This document shows positions 43,201-50,998 of a DNA stretch of 64,000 bases, piece after piece. The first letter of the stretch is position 1; every line of letters begins with the position of its first letter. The position numbers and the translations under genes are program-made. The DNA is from an uncultured Draconibacterium sp. (GTDB taxonomy: Bacteria; Bacteroidota; Bacteroidia; Bacteroidales; Prolixibacteraceae), in NCBI RefSeq assembly GCF_963674925.1, contig NZ_OY771647.1, forward strand, positions 1,317,501-1,381,500, written 5' to 3'. The notes under the pieces were generated by a model. It was not told where the DNA came from and did not search any database. It saw only the letters and a program-made list of their open reading frames with translations.

Positions 43201-43677
43201 AACGTTTACATTCATAATCGGATATTCCGAAAGATCGAAATCGGTTACATACGGATCGCTGGGCAAGTCGCCGGGTAGCTCCGATTTTGCCTGGTCAACA
43301 CGGTCTTTAGTATCCTGAAGCGCCTGTTTTATGGTAACAGTAGTGTTAAACTCAACAATAATGGTACTTACATCCTGGTACGATGCCGACGTAACTTCTT
43401 TCACGCCTTTCAGCCCTTTCAATTCTTTTTCAATGGGGCGCGTACACAGGTTTTCAATATCAACCGGCGAGTTTCCGGGATACAATGTTTGAATAAAAAT
43501 ATACGGAACAACAATCTCGGGCATGGCCTCGCGGGGCATTTGCTGATACGAGAAGATTCCGAATAAAACCAACAGTGCCGTAAAAATGTATACCGTGGTT
43601 TTATTCTTTAGCGCAAGAAACGTTGGTTTAAACTTGCGTGTTATTTCAGATTTATGTTTTTCAGTTTCTTTCTCCAT
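40231..43677 (-). CDS. RND-family efflux permease
   Basis: 1148 aa, about twelve membrane helices and two large periplasmic loops. The N-terminal MPREAMPEIVVPYIF after helix 1 and the helix-4 motif GMLVDNAIVVVENVYR are typical of proton-driven RND pumps. It is about 100 residues longer than AcrB, with extra helices around 500-600 separating the two halves. With the adaptor and TolC genes upstream it would form a tripartite pump across both membranes. The substrate is unknown. Confidence 0.92.
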   Translation of the reverse strand: MEKETEKHKSEITRKFKPTFLALKNKTTVYIFTALLVLFGIFSYQQMPREAMPEIVVPYIFIQTLYPGNSPVDIENLCTRPIEKELKGLKGVKEVTSASYQDVSTIIVEFNTTVTIKQALQDTKDRVDQAKSELPGDLPSDPYVTDFDLSEYPIMNVNVSGEYNMRDLKKYAEIMQDEFEGFKEISEANIRGIEEREIQINIDPYKLDAVGLTFEDVAFAIQLENISMGAGQFTADQTRRTIRTDANYTSIDQIANTIIKVNMGKPVYIRDVATVVDGYKEQATIARLNDQPVLTLSVTKKSGENILAASQNVINAIDQLKARGQIPKDLDVVVTDDMTVYIEDTISNLENSIILGMILVTFILFLFLGFRNALFAGLAIPLSMFLSFVILQQSGITLNSMVLYGLILALGMLVDNAIVVVENVYRLLSEGNPLQKATKQGVSEIAFPIISSTLTTLAAFFPLLAWEGIIGEFMKILPQTLIVVLASSLFVALIINPAFISSFMKVDDINRKANVKKVLRNAAIFAGISVLFYVAKIFLLGNLLATVAFLMIANLFVLRPVARWFQTKFLVWLEKMYTNQLRHALTGPWPYIYFGGTTLLLIFSIYFYFFVSNPKVVTFPSTDPTTIFVTTELPLGTSIERTDEVSREVENIIKETIKPVNHIVKSVTTNVGVGMSGGMFSNNEESPNKSLTSVSFVEYKLRDGINTAIVMQDIAKNLDGFVGAKIFVEKDDQGPPTGDPVSIDVSGDEFDQLIHITDDFMRIIEEDNIPGIDELQLNINTNQPEMLIQVDREQARLYELSTQQIAMAFRNSIYGYEASQFKDGEDEYDIFVRLDEKYRNDVSTLMNQKIPVNDSKIPISSVASFKYSTSYDKISRIDNKRVISITSGVMEGYNANEINSRIEQLLEDYEMPEGYTYEFSGEQKEQAESMEFLIYALIIAVAMIMIIMVTQFNSFIRPAIIIATVLFSTIGVFLGLGIFQMEFVVIMTGIGIISLAGIVVNNGIVLIDYIDLTRQRKREELGYSEKAFLPKQVQIDALVEAGKTRLRPVLLTAITTVLGLLPLAVGLNFNFFTLYSRFDPQISVGGESVAFWGPMSWTVIFGLTFATFLTLLISPVMYMITIRINYSIKKWTGNLPEDNMPKKPEVSE

Positions 43678-43701
43678 TTTGAAGAATTTTTAGGTAGTGG
43701 T

Positions 43702-44823
43702 TTAATTGATCTTCACAACAGTTCCGTTAACAACCTGGTTGTAACCTTCGGAAATAACCTGAGTTCCGGCTGTTAGACCTTCAGTAATCTCGGTCATGTT
43801 GTTATTGCTAACGCCCAGTGTTACGTAAACTTTTTTAGCGACATTTTTCCCGCCGGCCTTTTCAACAATATACAGGTAGTGTCCTTTAAAATCTTCCTTA
43901 ACGTAAAGCGAAGGCACTACAATGGCTGAATTGTTTACGTAATCGCGCATGGATAGAACCGAAACCAGGTTTGGTTTTATCTGGTTCGATTTGTTACCAA
44001 TATTAATACGAACGCGGAACGTGCGGTTATTCGGATCGATGGTATTACCGATTTGGTTAATTTTTGCATCAACGGTTTTGTCCAGAGCCGGAAAACGAAT
44101 TTCAACATCGTCGCCTTTGTGAACTTTGGTGATGTACGACTCGGAGATGTCGCCATAAATTTTAATGTTACTGGTATTAATAACCTTGGCAAAAGGAGAC
44201 TGCGGACTTCCAATGTTCCCTTTTTCCTGGTATACAATATCGACTATCCCGTTTATTGGAGACTTTACCTCAGACATTTCAATCTGGGTTTTCAGGCTGT
44301 TAATCCTTTTCTCCAGACCTTCTTTATTGTTCTTGGCTTGCAGATACTCCATTTCAGAACCTATATTCTGATCCCACAGATTTTTTTGGCGCTCATAATT
44401 TGTTACGGCCAAATCCAGTTGTACCTGTAGCTCTTCAATCGAACGTTCCAGTACGTCGGTATTCAGGCGGGCCAAAACCTGCCCCTTATTTACATGTTCT
44501 CCTTCAGTTACCAGAACTTCTTTAATAATACCTGCCGATTCAGGGCTTACATCCACATCCTGCTCGGCTTCAACTTTTCCGGTTACCTCAATAAAGTGCT
44601 CAAATTTTTGGTTCTCCAGAAGTGTGGTTTTTATATTTACCAGTTCTTCTTTTTCGTTTGAACTCAATTCCATCTCAAGCGTATGAATTTGCTGTTCAAG
44701 CGTGTGAACCTGCTGCTTTAATTCCTGCAATTGTTTTCGCTTGGCGGCTTCGTCGGGAATGTTTGTATTTCCGCATGCGGAAACTATAAGTGCGGTTGTT
44801 AAAATGAATAAAATCTTTTTCAT
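43702..44823 (-). CDS. Periplasmic adaptor (HlyD/AcrA-type) lipoprotein
   Basis: 373 aa. The lipobox is LIVSAC (Cys17). A short coiled coil (residues 28-60, LKQQVHTLEQQIHTLEMEL) precedes the barrel. VTEGEHVNKGQVLARLN is the half-lipoyl motif, a helical hairpin follows at about 115-180, and SEVKSPINGIVD closes the second half-motif. It links the RND permease to the outer-membrane TolC-like channel. The gaps to its neighbours are 24 bases on each side. Confidence 0.9.
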   Translation of the reverse strand: MKKILFILTTALIVSACGNTNIPDEAAKRKQLQELKQQVHTLEQQIHTLEMELSSNEKEELVNIKTTLLENQKFEHFIEVTGKVEAEQDVDVSPESAGIIKEVLVTEGEHVNKGQVLARLNTDVLERSIEELQVQLDLAVTNYERQKNLWDQNIGSEMEYLQAKNNKEGLEKRINSLKTQIEMSEVKSPINGIVDIVYQEKGNIGSPQSPFAKVINTSNIKIYGDISESYITKVHKGDDVEIRFPALDKTVDAKINQIGNTIDPNNRTFRVRINIGNKSNQIKPNLVSVLSMRDYVNNSAIVVPSLYVKEDFKGHYLYIVEKAGGKNVAKKVYVTLGVSNNNMTEITEGLTAGTQVISEGYNQVVNGTVVKIN

Positions 44824-44847
44824 CGTATATAATTTTTTTGTTTTCGT

Positions 44848-46191
44848 TTATAATGCGCCGGCGGCTTTTTTAAGATTTAAATCGGCTTGTAGTAACGACA
44901 AGGTTGAAGTTACCAATTGTTGCCAGGTGGTTATGTACTGGCTTTCCTGTTGCGATAGTTCAGCACTTCCTACCATTCCGTTATTGAATTTAATATGGGT
45001 TTTATCCAAAATACTTTGTGCCAGATCGAGATTTTCGCGTGTGTTAATAAACTGTTCGCGAGCGGTTTCCATTTGTGCCGATGCCGTCAAATAATCTTTC
45101 TGAAGTGTGATCTCGGCAAAGCGCATATCGTTTTGAGCTTTGTCGAGTTCGATACGAGCCATTTGCACTTTCGCACGTTTGTTACCTGAATTGAAAATCG
45201 GGATGGAAGCCTGAAATCCAACCAGCGATGATGGGAACCACGCTTCCTGAAGCAGGTTGGCTTTGTTACCGTATGAGGTTTTGCTGTAGCTGTAGAACGC
45301 ATCAAAACGAGGTAAATAAGCCACTTTTTCCAATCGGTACAATTTCTCCGAAACTTCAAAATTCGACTGGGCCAGACGATAATCTATATGATTGATCAAA
45401 TCCAGGTCGATGGTATTCATCTCCTGTACCAATGGCGAAACAAAAACTTCAATTTCGTCGGTAAGTTCAATCTCCTGGCTGATGTTGTAACCCATGGTGT
45501 ATTTCAAAACGGTTTTGGCAATTTTTAATTCTCTTTCCGAGCGAAGTACCTCGTTTTCAGCATTTTTAAGCAATATTCTCAACTGGTCAACATCCTGCTG
45601 CTCGCGAAATCCATTTTCGTAATAAACCTTTGTTTCTTCGTATAAATCAGTGGTGTTTTTAAGGTTTTCGAGCATAACCTCGCGGTAACGTTCGCTAATT
45701 AATACGGTATAGTAGGCTTGTGCTACAGCATTACGAATGTCAATCTCAGTCTTTTCGTTGGCTTGTTTGGCCAGGTTTAAATACAGTTCGGCCGAGCTAA
45801 CTCCAACAATCCACGCACCATCAAAGATTTTTTGCGATACACTGAATCCGAAATCGGCACTGTAATCCTGACCAAATTTTACAGGAATATATGTACCCGG
45901 TTCTCCGCCAAAAAATTCTCCGGGAATAAGTGAAACCGGAAGATTGAGAAACCAACTGTAATTCGCTGTTCCCGATACTTGTGGTAATCCGGTTGTAATG
46001 GTTTCCCAAACTTGTTTCTGGGCAACGGTTATATCTTGTTTCGTATTAAACAAAACATACGAGTTTTGCATGGCATATTGTGTGGCCTGGTCGAGCGAAA
46101 ACCCGGTGTTTTCTTCCTCCTGAGCTTTCAGCGACAGTCCCACAACTGACAAAAATAAAAACAAGATTAATTGTTTAATTTGTTTCTTCAT
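44848..46191 (-). CDS. TolC-family outer-membrane efflux protein
   Basis: 447 aa with a signal peptide (cleaved near KAQEE) and the two repeated helical blocks of the OEP family (SLDQATQYAMQNSYV..., and YLTASAQMETAREQFINTRENLDLAQ...). It forms the exit duct of the pump. Its start overlaps the end of the tetR-type gene by 17 bases, so the two are translationally linked. Confidence 0.9.
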   Translation of the reverse strand: MKKQIKQLILFLFLSVVGLSLKAQEEENTGFSLDQATQYAMQNSYVLFNTKQDITVAQKQVWETITTGLPQVSGTANYSWFLNLPVSLIPGEFFGGEPGTYIPVKFGQDYSADFGFSVSQKIFDGAWIVGVSSAELYLNLAKQANEKTEIDIRNAVAQAYYTVLISERYREVMLENLKNTTDLYEETKVYYENGFREQQDVDQLRILLKNAENEVLRSERELKIAKTVLKYTMGYNISQEIELTDEIEVFVSPLVQEMNTIDLDLINHIDYRLAQSNFEVSEKLYRLEKVAYLPRFDAFYSYSKTSYGNKANLLQEAWFPSSLVGFQASIPIFNSGNKRAKVQMARIELDKAQNDMRFAEITLQKDYLTASAQMETAREQFINTRENLDLAQSILDKTHIKFNNGMVGSAELSQQESQYITTWQQLVTSTLSLLQADLNLKKAAGAL

Positions 46192-46801
46192 ACTGAACTT
46201 TATTTAGCTGTTTTTTATAATATTTTATTCCTTTTTCGGTGCAAATAGCATTCATATGATAGTCCATCATGCTATCGAAGAATGCCAGCGAGTTTACTTC
46301 GTACTCTTCAAAAATTCCATAATCCGGATTCATCGTATACAACATTCTTCCCACCTGCAGTTTGGCAATCAGGTACGGATCAAGATCGGTGCGATACAGG
46401 TTTTGCGACATTCCCAGTTTCAGGTTATCGATGGTATTGGTAAATATGCGTTCGCGTTTTACCTCGTTAATCTTTTTGTACAGTTCGGGATAATACTTTT
46501 TCAGGTCCTTCTCAATGCCGTTGTTATAGAACTTATAAATAAAAGCCACATGTTTGCGAATCCGAAGAATACTGTCGATAGCATTATTGTCATCCAACAC
46601 CTTAAATGTTTTACCACTTTCGTCGATAAAGAACTCGATAACCTGATTGACGAGGTCTTCTTTATCGGTAAAATATTGGTAAAGCGTTTTTTTTGATATG
46701 CTGAATTCGGCTGCCACGGTGTCCATGGTAACCGCACGTATGCCTTTCTTAAAATAAAGATGGCCTACGTTTTCTATGATGTATTTTTTCTTTTCTTCCA
46801 C
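46175..46801 (-). CDS. TetR-family regulator of the efflux operon
   Basis: 208 aa. The N-terminal helix-turn-helix (AVTMDTVAAEFSISKKTLYQYF, in parts TVAAEFSISKKTLYQYF) is a standard TetR domain; the C-terminal ligand domain is not diagnostic. The start is GTG at 46801, exactly 4 bases after a TATTTTTG box, so the transcript may be leaderless. As first gene of tetR-tolC-adaptor-RND it is expected to repress its own operon. A perfect 17-bp palindrome lies about 40 bases upstream. Confidence 0.88.
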   Translation of the reverse strand: MEEKKKYIIENVGHLYFKKGIRAVTMDTVAAEFSISKKTLYQYFTDKEDLVNQVIEFFIDESGKTFKVLDDNNAIDSILRIRKHVAFIYKFYNNGIEKDLKKYYPELYKKINEVKRERIFTNTIDNLKLGMSQNLYRTDLDPYLIAKLQVGRMLYTMNPDYGIFEEYEVNSLAFFDSMMDYHMNAICTEKGIKYYKKQLNKVQYEETN

Positions 46802-46805
46802 GCGG

Positions 46806-46813
46806 CAAAAATA
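46806..46813 (-). promoter_or_regulatory. -7 box of the efflux operon, consistent with leaderless start
   Basis: TATTTTTG on the minus strand, followed by 4 bases (CCGC) and the GTG start codon. It is the same arrangement as at holB and trmB. Confidence 0.45.
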
Positions 46814-46841
46814 TGCTTATTTTCTTAGGAAACTTTAGCAG

Positions 46842-46858
46842 TGTAAAAAGTTTTTACA
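46842..46858. promoter_or_regulatory. Candidate TetR operator palindrome
   Basis: TGTAAAAAGTTTTTACA is a perfect 17-bp palindrome just upstream of the predicted promoter. A second inverted repeat, AAATAGTT / AACTATTT, is at 46905-46926. The size and symmetry fit TetR-type operators. Confidence 0.5.
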
Positions 46859-46993
46859 TGACTGTGTGTTTAAACTTCCCGATTGTATAGACTTTTAAAT
46901 AGTAAAATAGTTACATAAAACTATTTCATATCGAAAAGTTTCCGTTGTTTTAATCGGTAAGTGGCGAATATTTACCAATAAACGCCGATTATA

Positions 46994-47665
46994 CTATTGT
47001 GGAAAGAGAAAGGTTTTGGCGATGATAAGATCCTGAGGCCAGGTTATTTTTATGTTTTCGCGATTGCCATTAACAAGATGAATTTTATGTCCTGCATTTT
47101 CAAGAACAGAAGCATCGTCGGTAAAATTTTCGTGCTGAGCTTTTTGGTAGGCTTCTTTTATGGTTTGTACATCAAAAGTTTGCGGGGTTTGTACCAAAAA
47201 GTAGTTACTTCGGTCGACCGCTTTATTGCCGTGTTCATCGGAATAACGAATCGACTCTGCCGAAGGAACCACCGGCAAGGCGTTGCCCGATTTTTTGGCT
47301 TCCGAAAAACAGTGTTCGATGGTGTCCCGGGCAACCAGTGGACGAACGCCATCGTGGATAAAAACAATGCCGTTATCATCGATTTGTGCGAGCCCGTTTT
47401 TTACGGATTGAAAGCGGTTTTCGCCACCAAAAGCAAGTTTATACGATTGTGTGAAAGTATGTACTTTGCAAAGTTTCTTCCAGTGTTCAAGCTGTGTCTC
47501 GGGTAAAACCAGCACAAATTCAATGTTGGGATCAAAACGTAAAAAGGCTTCGAAAGTGTACATTAAAACAGGCTTCCCCTCAATTTCAAGAAATTGTTTT
47601 GGAACGGAAGCCCCCATTCGGTTTCCGCTGCCACCTGCAACAATTAAAGCAAACTTTTTTAGCAT
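46994..47665 (-). CDS. ispD: 2-C-methyl-D-erythritol 4-phosphate cytidylyltransferase
   Basis: Third step of the MEP isoprenoid pathway: MEP plus CTP gives CDP-methylerythritol. 223 aa from ATG 47665 (a TTG one codon earlier is less likely). IVAGGSGNRMGASVPKQFL is the nucleotide-binding signature with the catalytic Arg and Lys; VFIHDGVRPLV and TDDASVLE are also conserved. Only part of the pathway (dxs at the right edge) is also in this window. Confidence 0.93.
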   Translation of the reverse strand: MLKKFALIVAGGSGNRMGASVPKQFLEIEGKPVLMYTFEAFLRFDPNIEFVLVLPETQLEHWKKLCKVHTFTQSYKLAFGGENRFQSVKNGLAQIDDNGIVFIHDGVRPLVARDTIEHCFSEAKKSGNALPVVPSAESIRYSDEHGNKAVDRSNYFLVQTPQTFDVQTIKEAYQKAQHENFTDDASVLENAGHKIHLVNGNRENIKITWPQDLIIAKTFLFPQ

Positions 47666-47903
47666 CAATTCTGTTTTTTGTTTACATTGAAATTTAACCT
47701 GATTAATTCATAAAAATGAATTAATCATCCGAAGGACTGACGAAATAATTGAAATACAATTATTAGTCAGGGTTAACCTTGACATTGAAAATCTTTAGCT
47801 TGATTCATTTAAAACGTATATCTTGTAGATTTTCAATCGTCAACACGTTGTGTAAAAAATATTATAATATTTTCAGGTTAAAAATAGTGCAAAATATTCT
47901 ACT

Positions 47904-48557
47904 ATGGAGAAAGTTCTTGGATTTTTGAAAGAGTTGACAGAAAACAACAATCGCGAATGGTTTAATGATAACCGAAAATGGTACGAAGAATGCAAAGAAA
48001 AGCTACTATTTCTTACCGATGTGCTGATTAATGAGATTGGCGAATTCGATCCGGCAGTGCGTGGATTACAACCCAAAGATTGTGTTTTTAGGATCTTCCG
48101 CGATGTTCGGTTTTCAAAAGATAAACGCCCATACAAAACCAATTTTGGCAGTTTTATTTGTAAAGGCGGCCGCAAAAGTATGAATCCGGGTTATTATTTT
48201 CATATCGAGCCTGGTGGTTGTTTTGTTGCCGGAGGAATTTATATGCCACCGGCACCGGTGTTAAAATCGATAAGGAATTATGTGGCCGGTCATGCCGAAG
48301 AATTTCTGGAAATTACCAGGGAACCCGATTTTAAAAAACAATTCCCGGAAATGTATAACGATAAATTAAAGCTGGCGCCAAAGGGTTTTCCGAAAGATCA
48401 TGAGCACATCGATTTGCTGAAATACAAATCGTATATCTACTCGAAACCATTGAAAGAGAGTGTAGTAACCAGTGATGACTATGTTAAGGAAGTGGTAAAG
48501 TTTTACGAACAGCTTTATCCGGTAAACGTATTTTTATACGAAGCCTTGGCCGGGTAA
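47904..48557 (+). CDS. DUF2461 family protein
   Basis: 217 aa. The N-terminus (FLKELTENNNREWFNDNRKWYEEC) and VFRIFRDVRFSKDKRPYKTNFG are the DUF2461 (TIGR02453) signature. A PGYYFHIEPGGCFVAGGIYMP segment follows. The protein is soluble and the family's function is not established. It is monocistronic, with a hairpin about 110 bases after the stop. Confidence 0.85.
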   Translation: MEKVLGFLKELTENNNREWFNDNRKWYEECKEKLLFLTDVLINEIGEFDPAVRGLQPKDCVFRIFRDVRFSKDKRPYKTNFGSFICKGGRKSMNPGYYFHIEPGGCFVAGGIYMPPAPVLKSIRNYVAGHAEEFLEITREPDFKKQFPEMYNDKLKLAPKGFPKDHEHIDLLKYKSYIYSKPLKESVVTSDDYVKEVVKFYEQLYPVNVFLYEALAG

Positions 48558-48665
48558 TTATTTTTATTGCTTCTTAATAATGGCGAAGAGGGTTACTTTT
48601 TAGGGCTCTAAAGAATATTATAATATAAGACCCTTATTTTTTATCTTCCCGATTTCAATGAAATG

Positions 48666-48690
48666 CCCCGGTTGTTCTGACCGGGGTTCT
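48666..48690 (+). terminator. Hairpin after DUF2461 gene
   Basis: CCCCGGT (48666-48672) pairs with ACCGGGG (48680-48686), followed by TTCTTTTATTT. It is an interrupted T-tract but probably a terminator. Confidence 0.6.
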
Positions 48691-48759
48691 TTTATTTATA
48701 ACCATTCAATACAGAGATGGTTAGCGCTATTTTTTGTTTTTCAGAATGGAAAGAATAAT

Positions 48760-48767
48760 TACTTTTG
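48760..48767 (+). promoter_or_regulatory. -7 box upstream of DUF5020 gene
   Basis: TACTTTTG matches TAnnTTTG and lies 37 bases before the ATG at 48805. A TTTG at 48733-48736 is 23 bases upstream, slightly more than the usual spacing. Confidence 0.4.
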
Positions 48768-48804
48768 CTGCCATTAAATATCAAATTCTTATAATTTAAC
48801 GACT

Positions 48805-49491
48805 ATGAAAAAAGTACTACTTGCAATGGCTTTTGTTGCATTTATGTTTTCTGTTAATGCCCAAAATGTACAGTTACACTACGATTTCGGTGAAGGCCGA
48901 AAAATGCTGACCTCAACAGTTGAAATGTTCCGTCCCGACGCTTACGGTTCGACATTCTTTTTCATCGACATGGATTATGGTGCTGATGGAACAGGTATCG
49001 ACAATGGTATTTCGTTAGCTTACTGGGAAATTGCGCGTGCTTTTAAATGGAACGAAACGCAGAAATTTATGCCACGTGTTGAATACAACGGCGGAACAAT
49101 GAAGCTTGCACCTGAAGATGCTCCCTGGATTCCGATCGAAAACTGCTGGTTGGCTGGTGTTGAACGTACCTGGGCTTCGGCTGATTTCTCTAAGATTTTA
49201 ACCTTGCAGGCCAATTACAAGTACATTAAGGATAAAGAAGATGCAGCTTTTCAGTTAACAGCTGTATGGACCGTACAAATGGCCGAAGGAAAAGTTACTT
49301 TCACCGGTTTTGCTGATTTCTGGAAAGAAGAAATGTTCTGGGGAACTGACTACCGTTTATTAACTGAGCCTCAATTGTGGTACAACCCATGTAAAAACTT
49401 CTCGTTTGGTACTGAAATCGAGTTAAGCAACAACTTTGTTGGAGACGAATTTGCTGTGAAGCCAACGCTGGCTGTTAAATACACATTCTAA
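48805..49491 (+). CDS. DUF5020 outer-membrane-type protein (Tsx-like)
   Basis: 228 aa with a clean signal peptide (cleaved after VNAQ). The mature start NVQLHYDFGEGRKMLTSTVE and the following strands match DUF5020 in Bacteroidota. Alternating beta strands and a C-terminal aromatic residue (AVKYTF, ending in Phe) indicate an outer-membrane beta-barrel. It resembles the nucleoside-specific channel Tsx in outline; this is inference. It is 10 bases upstream of a purine permease gene, which fits a nucleobase/nucleoside porin. Confidence 0.78.
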   Translation: MKKVLLAMAFVAFMFSVNAQNVQLHYDFGEGRKMLTSTVEMFRPDAYGSTFFFIDMDYGADGTGIDNGISLAYWEIARAFKWNETQKFMPRVEYNGGTMKLAPEDAPWIPIENCWLAGVERTWASADFSKILTLQANYKYIKDKEDAAFQLTAVWTVQMAEGKVTFTGFADFWKEEMFWGTDYRLLTEPQLWYNPCKNFSFGTEIELSNNFVGDEFAVKPTLAVKYTF

Positions 49492-49501
49492 AACCTGAAT
49501 T

Positions 49502-50794
49502 ATGATCGATAAATTTTTTAATATCAGCGGCCGTGGTTCTTCTTTCAAAAAGGAGATCATTGGTGGGGCAACCACCTTTTTAACTATGGCCTACATCATT
49601 TTTGTAAACCCATCGATTTTGGGCGATGCAGGAATGGATAGAAATGCACTGATCACAGTTACGATTGTAGCCTCTCTTATTGGTACGCTTTTGGCCGGTG
49701 TTTGGGCCAAAGTACCTTATGCAATGGCACCCGGAATGGGTTTGAATGCCTTTTTTACTTACACACTTGTTTTAGGAGCCGGTGTTGAGTGGCAAACTGC
49801 TCTTGGAGTGGTATTCATTTCAGGTGTGATATTTTTGGCGCTTACTGTTACCGGTATTCGAACAAAAATTATTCATACCATCCCTCTGGCTTTGCGACTG
49901 GCAACCGGAGCTGGTATTGGATTGTTTATCTCGTTCATCGGCTTTAAAAACATGGGATTGGTTGTTGCCAACCCTGCAACATATGTTGGTTTAGGCGAAT
50001 TTACTCCAACCCTGTTGATTGGTTTAGGCGGTTTACTTATAACTGCCATTCTGGAAGTGAAAAAAGTACGTGGCGGAATCTTCTACGGAATTATTATTAC
50101 AACTATAATTGCAATAGTTGCCGGAGAAGTTCAGGCACCGGAGTCGTTTGTTTCTATGCCTCCAACTATGAGCCCGCTTTTACTGAAACTGGATATTCTT
50201 TCGGCGCTTAGCCTTGGATTGATCGGTGCGATTTTCTCGTTTATGTTTGTCGATCTTTTTGATTCGGTTGGAACAATTGTAGCGTGTTCGTACGAAGCCG
50301 GTTTTGTTGATAAAGATGGTAAAGTGGAAAATGTTGACCGCATTCTGGAAGCTGACGCGATTGCAACCGTTGCCGGTACGCTATTAGGAACAAGTACAAC
50401 AACTACTTACATCGAATCTGCTTCGGGAATTGCAAATGGTGCTAAAACAGGTTTTGCTTCAGTTATTACAGCTGCCTTATTCTTTTTGGCGCTGTTCTTT
50501 GCTCCGCTTATCGGTATTGTACCAAGCTACGCAACCGCACCTGCATTGGTAATCGTTGGAGTGTATATGTTCAAGAATATCAAACAAATTGATTTTGCCG
50601 ATTTTTCGGAAGCGATTCCGGCTTTCCTGACTATTATCTTAATGCCTTTAACTTACAGTATTTCCATTGGTTTATCGTTTGGATTTATCTCGTATGTGGT
50701 ATTGAAAGCTGTGGCAGGTAAGTACAAGGAGGTTTCCTGGCTGATGTGGGTTATTGCTGTATTGTCAGTAATAAACCTGTGGTTTGGAGTATAA
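49502..50794 (+). CDS. NCS2/AzgA-type purine (guanine/hypoxanthine) permease
   Basis: 430 aa, about 12-14 helices. ATTFLTMAYIIFVNPSIL at the N-terminus, APGMGLNAFFTYTLV, the FMFVDLFDSVGTIV motif and GTSTTTTYIESASGI are signatures of the AzgA/PbuG (COG2252) branch of NCS2, which imports hypoxanthine, guanine or adenine with protons. No purine riboswitch is seen upstream. It shares an operon with the DUF5020 barrel protein and ends at a strong terminator. Confidence 0.92.
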   Translation: MIDKFFNISGRGSSFKKEIIGGATTFLTMAYIIFVNPSILGDAGMDRNALITVTIVASLIGTLLAGVWAKVPYAMAPGMGLNAFFTYTLVLGAGVEWQTALGVVFISGVIFLALTVTGIRTKIIHTIPLALRLATGAGIGLFISFIGFKNMGLVVANPATYVGLGEFTPTLLIGLGGLLITAILEVKKVRGGIFYGIIITTIIAIVAGEVQAPESFVSMPPTMSPLLLKLDILSALSLGLIGAIFSFMFVDLFDSVGTIVACSYEAGFVDKDGKVENVDRILEADAIATVAGTLLGTSTTTTYIESASGIANGAKTGFASVITAALFFLALFFAPLIGIVPSYATAPALVIVGVYMFKNIKQIDFADFSEAIPAFLTIILMPLTYSISIGLSFGFISYVVLKAVAGKYKEVSWLMWVIAVLSVINLWFGV

Positions 50795-50816
50795 ATATTC
50801 CATATAAAAAATAGTT

Positions 50817-50847
50817 AAAAGGATTGTCGTACGGCAATCCTTTTTTT
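50817..50847 (+). terminator. Terminator of the purine permease gene
   Basis: GGATTG (50821-50826) pairs with CAATCC (50835-50840), flanked by A-tract and followed by seven T. Confidence 0.85.
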
Positions 50848-50865
50848 GTACTTTTATTTTTCATT

Positions 50866-50940
50866 GAGGCATTAGCTCAGCTGGTTCAGAGCATTACCTT
50901 GACAGGGTAGGGGTCACTGGTTCGAATCCAGTATGCCTCA
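50866..50940 (+). tRNA. tRNA-Val (anticodon GAC)
   Basis: 75 nt forming a full cloverleaf: acceptor GAGGCAT/ATGCCTC, D stem GCTC/GAGC, anticodon stem TTACC/GGTAG with loop TTGACAG (anticodon GAC), T stem ACTGG/CCAGT with loop TTCGAAT, discriminator A. The CCA end is not encoded. It is flanked by terminators on both sides; there is no sign of an integrated element at its 3' end. Confidence 0.95.
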
Positions 50941-50945
50941 CAAAA

Positions 50946-50980
50946 AAAAAGGAAGCAATCATCAGGATTGCTTCCTTTTT
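50946..50980. terminator. Bidirectional terminator after tRNA-Val
   Basis: GGAAGCAATC (50951-50960) pairs perfectly with GATTGCTTCC (50966-50975) across a 5-base loop, with A-tract before and T-tract after; it also serves the minus-strand gene ending at 50999. Confidence 0.85.
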
Positions 50981-50998
50981 ATCTTCGAATAAATTGTC

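Noticed and set aside
48558..48804. Purine riboswitch upstream of the DUF5020/permease operon
   Set aside because: The conserved junction bases and the paired loops of purine riboswitches were not found; only a hairpin and a promoter-like box are present.
50866..50940. tRNA-Val as an integration site of a mobile element
   Set aside because: No duplicated tRNA end, integrase or foreign gene block is seen on either side; both flanks are ordinary terminators.
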